A stretch of 64,000 nt of DNA, taken from contig LM994626.1 in assembly GCA_000752675.2 (NCBI GenBank), positions 13,004 to 77,003 on the forward strand, given 5' to 3'. The notes under the pieces were generated by a model that saw only the letters and a list, made by a program, of their open reading frames with translations, did no database searches and was not told the DNA's origin. This document shows positions 58,210 through 64,000 of this stretch, one piece after another. This DNA is from a bacterium OL-1. Its GTDB lineage: Bacteria > Actinomycetota > Coriobacteriia > Coriobacteriales > Atopobiaceae. The stretch's first letter is position 1. Each line of letters opens with the position of its first letter. The position numbers and the translations under genes were made by a program.

Positions 58210-60564
58210 ATGGAGGAGACAGACGACAAGCGTTGGCCGCACTGGGCACGCGACTTCACGCAGGCGCTTTCGCATGCCTTTGGGCGGCAGACCCCCTCGC
58301 AGGACCACGATGTCGCGGGCCAGGCCACCCTTGAGGGGCAGTCAGGACAGTCAGCGGCGCCCAGGCTTGGTGCCCGCTTTGCTGCGGCCGTCGACGCCGC
58401 CCGTCCTCGGGTCACGACGACGCTCGACATCGACGTGCTGTCCCAGCGACTCATGGCGTCCGACGATCCCCTCTCGGACCTTGGCCTTGTCGTAGCGGAC
58501 ATCCGCTCGCGGCAACGCGACGGCGAAGGTGGCGGCGAGGGTCAGATCATCGTACCCTCCTCTGCCCAAGACGCCCTTCCGCCTTCGAACCTCGAGGTGT
58601 TTCTCGCTGACGCGCTGGACGATGCAGGGCTTCTTGCCCCGGATGTTGCCATGCCCTCGGTGGGCGTCGTGCGCCCACACACCTCGCATCTCTTCTATCT
58701 GCGCGTGAACGACCCAGAGCTGAGCTATGCGGCAAAGCTCAAGGTACTTCGCATTGAGGCGGCACTCAACGCGGCACTTCTCGCCTCGACGTTCTTCGAT
58801 GACGCAGATGACGTGCCGGCAGGCGAGCTTGTGAGGTTTAGACAGCGCATCGCCGCGTCCGTCACGTCACAGATCCCCACCATTGCAGACGGCCTCCCCA
58901 CGCGCGAGGAGGAGCGTCCCAACGGCGAGTGGGCCGTGCGCAAGGGCATCTCGACGGGCATCGAGCACTTCCAGGTGCCTTATCGCCTCCAGGCAAGCTT
59001 CCGGACAAACGTAGCAGACGGCAACGTGGCTATCGTAATCGACCTCACGCAGCCCTCCGTCATGCCCGCCCACGTGTGGGTCGATGGCATGGGCATTGTC
59101 CCGGCAACCCCCGAGATGCGCCGCCGCGCCGCCACCGACTACAACCTCCGCATTGGCATCCTGCTGGCTGCCTGCGCGTTTCGCTGCAGCTCGCTCATAC
59201 AGCACGTGTGGGTGGCAGGCACTATTGACACCCCGCAGTCGCACGACTGCTACTACTCAGTGTGCTTTGACCGCGAGGGCTTCTCGAAGATTCCCCTCAC
59301 GGGAACCTTTGATCCCGTGGCAACCTATCGAGACTTTGATACCTCGCTCGATGAGAAGGACGGCCAGCTTTCGCCCGTAAGGCAGGGCTTCTCGCTTGAG
59401 GGCGAGCAGTTCTGCCCCACCAGGCGCTACGAGACCGTTGAGCTCTCAACGCGTGTGCTTGCAGACCCCTTTGCCGCGGCGCTGGGGGCAAGTCGCGTGA
59501 ACCAGCTTGGCATTGTCGAAGAGAGCAAGCGTGTCGAGGTTGCCTCGCAAATCGCACGGCGCCTCTCGTCCTCGACCGAGGAGAACGTCCGCGCCATCAT
59601 GGAGCTTGCGGGCAAGGACGACGACGCAACCGTCAGGGAGGCCGCCCGCCGCTGCGTGGGCAAGCTCATAGACGGCACGCTCCCCGAGAACGACCCCCAG
59701 ACCATCCAAGACGAGTTCGTAAACGGCGACGCGCTCTTCGAAGCCGTCGAGAAGTCCAAGGAGCTGCTTGCCCAGAAGGACACCGCAGGCGCGCTCTCGT
59801 GTGTGCTCGGCGCCCTCGAACCCGTGGAGCAGGCTCACACTTACGAGGACACCCCCATGGTGGAGTGGCGCGCGTTTGGCAGCTATGTCGACCGCGTGCT
59901 TTACAACCGCCTGCTGTGGGATGGCTCCCACGAGACGCGCATTGCGCCTGACGCCTACCTAGAGGCCCAGCTCGTGGCCTCCGTGGCAGCGCTCGCCGAA
60001 GGCCGTCTACCTCAGGCCACAGAGCGAGCCCGCCGTGCCGTGGAGCTGGCACCCCTGAGTATCCACTCGCGGCTGCAACTGGCACAGTGCCTTGATGCCG
60101 ATGGCCGAACGGACGATGCCATGGTGGAGGTGGGACACCTCCTTGAGCTTGCCCACGACCCCGAGGGCGTGGGGCTTGGCTACTTCCGCATGGCTAGCTA
60201 CGAGTGGAACCGCCAGGACATACGAGCTGCCCGCGCCTGTTACCAGCGGGCACTCTCGTTCATGCCTGGCATCGCCACCCAGATGGCCTCGCAGCTCTCG
60301 GCCATAGTCTTGCAGCTGCAGGGCACCGCCACCTCGAGCGAGCCTCTCAGCGAGGAGCAGGTGCGCGCGGCGCTTGCGGCCCGCGACATCGCGATAGCGC
60401 CCACCGAGAAGGTCACCGACGCCTTCTTCGAAGGCATGCGTGCCTCCCTCGATGCCGAGATATTCCCTGTGGCCCGGGAGTTCATGACCATTCTGGGGCT
60501 CATGACGCACGATGACGTGTACTACGGCATGCTCCGCTCCATCGAGGACGAGCCAGACCGCTAG
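58210..60564 (+). CDS. Large unknown protein with C-terminal TPR-like repeats (784 aa)
   Basis: ATG 58210 has AGGAGG upstream. Residues about 1-470 contain a long mixed domain with no recognised motif (MPAHVWVDGMGIVPATPEMR; SHDCYYSVCFDREGFSKIPL). From about residue 560 the helices resemble TPR units: LPQATERARRAVELAPLSIH, LQLAQCLDADGRTDDAMVEV, ASYEWNRQDIRAARACYQRA. No signal peptide or membrane segment is seen, so it is likely cytoplasmic and may be a scaffold. Followed by a HAD gene 47 nt on. Confidence 0.75.
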   Translation: MEETDDKRWPHWARDFTQALSHAFGRQTPSQDHDVAGQATLEGQSGQSAAPRLGARFAAAVDAARPRVTTTLDIDVLSQRLMASDDPLSDLGLVVADIRSRQRDGEGGGEGQIIVPSSAQDALPPSNLEVFLADALDDAGLLAPDVAMPSVGVVRPHTSHLFYLRVNDPELSYAAKLKVLRIEAALNAALLASTFFDDADDVPAGELVRFRQRIAASVTSQIPTIADGLPTREEERPNGEWAVRKGISTGIEHFQVPYRLQASFRTNVADGNVAIVIDLTQPSVMPAHVWVDGMGIVPATPEMRRRAATDYNLRIGILLAACAFRCSSLIQHVWVAGTIDTPQSHDCYYSVCFDREGFSKIPLTGTFDPVATYRDFDTSLDEKDGQLSPVRQGFSLEGEQFCPTRRYETVELSTRVLADPFAAALGASRVNQLGIVEESKRVEVASQIARRLSSSTEENVRAIMELAGKDDDATVREAARRCVGKLIDGTLPENDPQTIQDEFVNGDALFEAVEKSKELLAQKDTAGALSCVLGALEPVEQAHTYEDTPMVEWRAFGSYVDRVLYNRLLWDGSHETRIAPDAYLEAQLVASVAALAEGRLPQATERARRAVELAPLSIHSRLQLAQCLDADGRTDDAMVEVGHLLELAHDPEGVGLGYFRMASYEWNRQDIRAARACYQRALSFMPGIATQMASQLSAIVLQLQGTATSSEPLSEEQVRAALAARDIAIAPTEKVTDAFFEGMRASLDAEIFPVAREFMTILGLMTHDDVYYGMLRSIEDEPDR

Positions 60565-60611
60565 CGCAGGCAGCGCGAAGCCCAGCCAGAAACCTAGGAG
60601 ACAGCACACAC

Positions 60612-61298
60612 ATGCACGAGCAGACCACCGCGAACCCACTGTGGCCACCGAGCTTCTCGGCAGCCATCTTTGACTTTGACGACACCCTCGCCCTGACGCA
60701 CGACCTCTGGAAACAGGTGGACATCGCCTTCTTGAGGTCGCGTGGCATCAGCTACACGCCAGATGTTGGCCGCACGCTCACAATGCTTGGCTTTGCGGGC
60801 GGCGCGCGCTGGTGCATCGAGCGCTACGGCCTCAAGGACACGGTCGAGGAGATCTGCGATGAGTGGAACTCCATGGGCCGTGCGCTCTACGCCACCCAGG
60901 TACGCCTGCGGCCAGGCGCGAGGGAGTACTTTGCAGCGCTGAGAAGCGAAGGCGTGCCCCTGGCGCTCGCGACCACCAACGACCCCGACGTACTTGGCGC
61001 CATGAAGGCGAACGTGGACGTCTACGACCTCTTTGATGCCGTGGTATGCGCTAAGGAGGTTGGGTGCGGCAAGGATCACCCCGACATCTACCTCGAAGCG
61101 GCCCGTCGCATCTCGGCCAAGCCAGAGAGCTGTATGGTCTTCGAGGACCTCCTCCAGGGGATCTGCTCCGCAAAGCGAGCCGGAATGCGCACCTGTGCAG
61201 TACTGAGCAACAACCCCCTCCAGAACGAACGTGAGGTCGTTGCTGCAGCGGACTGCTCCATCTCAAACTGGCGAGAAGCGCTTGCGAACGAGAGGTAG
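60612..61298 (+). CDS. HAD phosphatase (beta-phosphoglucomutase/Gph-like)
   Basis: 228 residues. HAD motifs: AAIFDFDDTLALTHDLWKQV (nucleophile DFDDT), LALATTNDPDVLG (motif II), VGCGKDHPDIYLEAARRI (motif III Lys) and CMVFEDLLQGICSAKRAGM (motif IV). The tail has the AGM-type loop of the GPP/PGM branch. The substrate is unknown. Confidence 0.85.
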   Translation: MHEQTTANPLWPPSFSAAIFDFDDTLALTHDLWKQVDIAFLRSRGISYTPDVGRTLTMLGFAGGARWCIERYGLKDTVEEICDEWNSMGRALYATQVRLRPGAREYFAALRSEGVPLALATTNDPDVLGAMKANVDVYDLFDAVVCAKEVGCGKDHPDIYLEAARRISAKPESCMVFEDLLQGICSAKRAGMRTCAVLSNNPLQNEREVVAAADCSISNWREALANER

Positions 61299-61479
61299 CA
61301 ACTACTATTTTGCGAGCGGCGTGCATGGGACCGGAAGTGGCCATTGATTACCACTTGGGGATTTATGGGCTATCCCCAGAACCATTGGGGTAATATAGCA
61401 CCCGTGGCTGTTGGGGCCACAAGGTATCGCGCGAGAGCGCAGCTTTTTGTCCTGCGGGGCAAAGAAAGAAAGGCACGAC
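61299..61479. promoter_or_regulatory. Leader region of the cold-shock gene
   Basis: 180 nt without a gene. Hairpin GGGGAT/ATCCCC at 61357-61376 and a TAATAT-like -10 at 61391-61396 are visible. It also holds the first copy of TTGGGGATTTATGGG (61355-61369), repeated after the gene. Confidence 0.5.
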
Positions 61480-61683
61480 ATGGCAAAGGGTACTGTTAAG
61501 TGGTTCAACCCCGACAAGGGCTATGGCTTCATCTCTCGTGAGGATGGCGACGACCTGTTCGTCCACTACTCCGAGATTCAGATGGACGGCTTCAAGACCC
61601 TGGACGAGGGCCAGGCTGTCGAGTTTGACATCACCACCGGCCAGAACGGCAAGCTCCAGGCTTCCAACGTTCGCAAGCTCTAG
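61480..61683 (+). CDS. csp: Cold-shock protein (CspA family)
   Basis: 67 residues. RNP1-type KGYGFISRE and RNP2-type DLFVHYSEI in a five-stranded OB fold ([20 protein letters not shown]) identify it. It binds single-stranded RNA or DNA to relieve secondary structure. GAAAGAAAGG precedes the ATG. Confidence 0.96.
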   Translation: MAKGTVKWFNPDKGYGFISREDGDDLFVHYSEIQMDGFKTLDEGQAVEFDITTGQNGKLQASNVRKL

Positions 61684-61727
61684 TTCATAGCCCAACTCAT
61701 ACCCCTTTGGGGATTTGTGGGACTTGG

Positions 61728-61757
61728 CTCCCCCACCGTATGGTGGGGGAGTTTTTT
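61728..61757 (+). terminator. Terminator of csp
   Basis: Perfect stem CTCCCCCACC/GGTGGGGGAG with a GTAT loop, followed by six T residues; 45 nt after the stop. Confidence 0.93.
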
Positions 61758-61847
61758 GTGCATCGTGGGGCTTTCCATGACACGGGCGCATGCTGCGATA
61801 CCATGGACGGGCACCTGCTTTGGGAAAAGACGAGAGGGAACGGAATC

Positions 61848-62528
61848 GTGAGAGTCCTTGCAATCGTGCCCGCGTACAACGAGGAAGAGTGTCTCGCAAA
61901 CACCGTACGAGAGCTGACTAGCACCTGCCCAGACGTTGACTACCTCGTCGTCAACGACGGCTCGAGCGACGCAACGCCACGCATCTGCGACGAGCTGGCG
62001 CTCAACCACATCGATCTCCCCGTGAACTGCGGCCTTACCTCCGCCGTGAAGGCGGGCATGAAGTATGCCCTGCGCCATGGCTATGACGCCGCCGTTCAGA
62101 TTGACTCCGACGGTCAGCACATACCCGAGTACATTCCCACCATGGCAAAGACCCTCGAAGATGAGGGTGCAGACATCGTGATTGCCTCGCGCAACCTCGC
62201 AGGTGGCGGCGCAGTGGGTGCGCGCGGCGCAGGGGCCAAGCTCATCACCGCGATCATCCACCAGACGACGGGCGCCACCATCACCGATCCAACGTCAGGC
62301 ATGCGCATGTACAACCGGGCCATGATCGAGCGGCTCGCTCGCGGGTTCGACCTGGCGCCCGAGCCAGATACCATTGCGCTTCTCATCCGCAGGGGCGCAA
62401 AGGTCATCGAGGTACCCGCAGAGATGCGAGAAAGGCAAGGCGGCACGAGCTACCTGCACTTCATGTCCTCGATTTCCTATATGGCGCGCACGTGCCTCTC
62501 CATCCTGCTCTTCCAGTGGTTTAGATAG
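61848..62528 (+). CDS. Family 2 glycosyltransferase (dolichol-phosphate-mannose-synthase-like)
   Basis: 226 residues from GTG 61848 with GAGGG upstream; an in-frame ATG at 61803 has no ribosome site. LAIVPAYNEEECLANTVREL opens the GT-A fold, then VVNDGSSDATPRI (donor-binding DGSSD), QIDSDGQHIPEYIPTM (DSD metal motif) and GMRMYNRAMIERL. It transfers sugar to polyprenyl phosphate or a nascent glycan on the inner membrane face. Overlaps the start of a cluster with DUF2304, LicD and flippase. Confidence 0.9.
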   Translation: MRVLAIVPAYNEEECLANTVRELTSTCPDVDYLVVNDGSSDATPRICDELALNHIDLPVNCGLTSAVKAGMKYALRHGYDAAVQIDSDGQHIPEYIPTMAKTLEDEGADIVIASRNLAGGGAVGARGAGAKLITAIIHQTTGATITDPTSGMRMYNRAMIERLARGFDLAPEPDTIALLIRRGAKVIEVPAEMRERQGGTSYLHFMSSISYMARTCLSILLFQWFR

Positions 62529-62536
62529 GAACTGCC

Positions 62537-62893
62537 ATGTCCATCGTTCTTCGTATAGCCCTCATCCTTGGGGCACTGTTTGCCCTCTCCATCGTTGTGC
62601 GCAAGGTGAGAAAGTCAAAGATTCGCATCGCCGACTCGGTCTATTGGGTCTGCGCTGCCGTGCTTCTCCTTATCCTGGCGATCTTCCCGGGAATCGCGTA
62701 CTTCTTCTCAGATCTCCTGGGGTTCCTCTCGCCCAGCAACTTCGTGTTCCTCGTGGTCATCGCGCTCATGCTGCTCAAGCTCTTCAACCTCGCCTGTGAA
62801 GTTTCTCGCCTTACCGACAAGGTCGAGCAGCTCTCGCAGGAGGTCGCGCTCAGCAAGAAGGAGTTTGGCGACAACCTCCAGAACAAGCGTTAG
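62537..62893 (+). CDS. DUF2304 membrane protein
   Basis: 118 residues. Three hydrophobic helices (about 5-23, 36-52, 66-85: LRIALILGALFALSIVV; YWVCAAVLLLILAIFPGIAY; FVFLVVIALMLLKLFNL) and a coiled-coil tail (LTDKVEQLSQEVALSK) match DUF2304, usually found right after a GT2 gene in polysaccharide clusters. It begins 8 nt after the glycosyltransferase. Confidence 0.85.
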   Translation: MSIVLRIALILGALFALSIVVRKVRKSKIRIADSVYWVCAAVLLLILAIFPGIAYFFSDLLGFLSPSNFVFLVVIALMLLKLFNLACEVSRLTDKVEQLSQEVALSKKEFGDNLQNKR

Positions 62894-62917
62894 CGCTAAG
62901 CGGAGGCGTCAAGGCCT

Positions 62918-63775
62918 TTACTGCTCCATCACGTTGACCCCATCCCCAAAGTCGAGGATGCGAGGGAGATGGGTGTAGCGGTCCAAAGCGGGCGGGAGCT
63001 GGTGATAATCGCCATAAAGCACGCGTAGATACGCGTCGCAATCATGCGGTGCCCGTAGGGTCATCCCGTCGAAGGCGATGTCTTTCGTGGGGAAGATATC
63101 GGAAGTGTCGTGGAGCCCCTCCAGGGGATAGGTGGCATTGAACCAGCGCTCCAAGGGTTCCTTGGGCTGCGCAGCCTCAATGAGCCGGCATGAGAGCTCC
63201 TGCGGCTTCCACGTCTGAGCGATAGTGTGATGGAGCACGGAACATGCCATTGCCTTAAGGCCACGCATGGAAGTGTCTGCCGGAATCTTGGGGTGCGCGA
63301 TGCCGTGAAGGTAGCTCATGCGCTGGAGCCGGAGGCACGTTGCCTTCTGCGCCCGGGCGCGCGCAGGATTGGCTTCCTGGCGAAAGAAGGGAAAGACGTC
63401 GAGAAAGATCGCCTGGTTGCAGCCGGCCTCCATGGAGACCTCATCGATGAAGTGCGTACCGTCGAGAAAGACCTTGACCCAAAGCGACGTGAAACCCGGT
63501 GTGTTCTGGCACGTTGCCAGTGAGTAGCCCTTGGGCAGTGCCCGCGGGGCCAGCTCGACAAAGCGCCGGTAGTCCTCATAGGCCATGCCAATATCCGTGT
63601 CATCGTCCCAGGGGATGAAGCCTCCATGGCGAACCGCGCCCAGGCAGGTCCCCGAATCGATGAAGTAGTCGATGCCGTTCTCGCGGCAGAGCGCATCCAC
63701 GACACCCAGAATGCTGCGTTCGGCATCTTGCAGTCTCTCGAGAGCGTCCTCGGGATACGGCCGCATCTCATCCAT
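62918..63775 (-). CDS. LicD-family protein
   Basis: 285 residues. The LicD core LGAVRHGGFIPWDDDTDIGM (about residues 47-66) holds the DDD metal-binding motif. The segment AIFLDVFPFFRQEANPARAR follows. LicD proteins transfer phosphocholine or a similar phospho-substituent to cell-surface glycans, the exact donor being unknown. Its Shine-Dalgarno AAAGGGAGG comes from a half copy of the dispersed palindrome. Confidence 0.9.
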   Translation of the reverse strand: MDEMRPYPEDALERLQDAERSILGVVDALCRENGIDYFIDSGTCLGAVRHGGFIPWDDDTDIGMAYEDYRRFVELAPRALPKGYSLATCQNTPGFTSLWVKVFLDGTHFIDEVSMEAGCNQAIFLDVFPFFRQEANPARARAQKATCLRLQRMSYLHGIAHPKIPADTSMRGLKAMACSVLHHTIAQTWKPQELSCRLIEAAQPKEPLERWFNATYPLEGLHDTSDIFPTKDIAFDGMTLRAPHDCDAYLRVLYGDYHQLPPALDRYTHLPRILDFGDGVNVMEQ

Positions 63776-63792
63776 CTTCTTCCTCCCTTTGT

Positions 63793-64000
63793 CTAATCGA
63801 GCCTCTTGCAGTCACGGACAAAAAATGCCACCAGAGAGAGGACTGCCAGGAGGTAGGACCCCACACCAACCCAGCTTACGCCGTTCATGCCAAAGAGGTC
63901 CACTACGGGAATGGTGATGGCAAGCGAGACCACAGTGGCAACCACATTACCGAGGAAGCTTGCCTTGTAGTCCCTGAGCGAAAGAAGCAGGTCGTTCATG
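63793..64000 (-). CDS. Polysaccharide flippase, C-terminal part (runs off window)
   Basis: About 69 C-terminal residues are visible. They contain two hydrophobic segments (FLGNVVATVVSLAITIPVVD; LLAVLSLVAFFVRDC) in the style of Wzx/MATE-like oligosaccharide transporters. The rest lies beyond the right edge. The role fits the adjacent GT2 and LicD genes. Confidence 0.65.
   Translation of the reverse strand, partial: MNDLLLSLRDYKASFLGNVVATVVSLAITIPVVDLFGMNGVSWVGVGSYLLAVLSLVAFFVRDCKRLD

Overview
The window is GC-rich, tightly packed bacterial DNA. Its content fits a member of the Coriobacteriia, most likely an Olsenella/Atopobium-type organism of the Atopobiaceae. This placement is inferred from gene content, protein style and codon use (two-component Pho system with tandem pstB, Hcp with a Crp/Fnr regulator, PTS enzyme I next to a fructose-1-phosphate-type kinase, LicD/DUF2304 surface-polysaccharide genes). 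It is not based on a marker gene.

Region 1 (1-11.4 kb) is the right end of a prophage or phage-like integrative element. A long minus-strand early operon carries many small overlapping genes, a replication-initiator-like protein, SSB, RecT, a DUF1351 protein, RusA and an excisionase-like protein. It ends at a lysogeny switch with a Cro-like protein, palindromic operators and a divergent CI/S24-type repressor. An unknown gene and a tyrosine integrase follow. The element stops at a 45-nt 3' fragment of a tRNA-Pro(UGG) gene, which is the chromosomal attachment scar. Region 2 (11.4-13.1 kb) lies just outside that scar and is a remnant of a second phage: a truncated gp10-like gene, two tiny genes and the 3' half of a MuF-type head protein with a C-terminal metallopeptidase-like domain. 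It is bounded by a near-perfect inverted repeat.

Region 3 (13.1-32.5 kb) is chromosomal core: hcp with a divergent Crp/Fnr regulator, a uracil-DNA-glycosylase-family gene, tRNA-Gly, a lipid kinase, fruK-like kinase and ptsI, tRNA-Lys and tRNA-His, an amino-acid ABC transporter, a NUDIX hydrolase, tRNA-Arg, and the aspartate-family genes. In that last group hom-lysC-asd plus a peptidase run on the minus strand, divergent from thrC-thrB on the plus strand. Together they encode aspartate to threonine conversion, except that no separate second aspartokinase or homoserine dehydrogenase is present.

Region 4 (32.5-47 kb) holds pstSCAB2B1-phoU-phoP-phoR (phosphate uptake and its control), a MarR-controlled heterodimeric ABC exporter with a readable promoter and operator, an MFS transporter and a histidinol-phosphatase-like PHP protein. 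Region 5 (47-61.3 kb) has a GNAT plus MoCo-carrier fusion, a GH36 alpha-galactosidase with a GPH sugar symporter, and a TetR regulator with twin operators facing a large GT-B-like protein. It also has an AarF/UbiB kinase with a phasin-like partner, two HAD phosphatases, a DUF1015 protein and a 784-residue unknown protein. Region 6 (61.4-64 kb) has a cold-shock gene and the start of a surface polysaccharide cluster (GT2, DUF2304, LicD, flippase).

The main cross-cutting observation is a family of short palindromes (TGAGACAAAGGGA...TCCCTTTGTCTCA) between genes. The first three bases of an arm are the stop codon of five different genes, so these elements sit exactly at gene ends. The most system-like candidate is the MuF-remnant cassette, a possible phage polymorphic toxin with a downstream immunity-sized gene.
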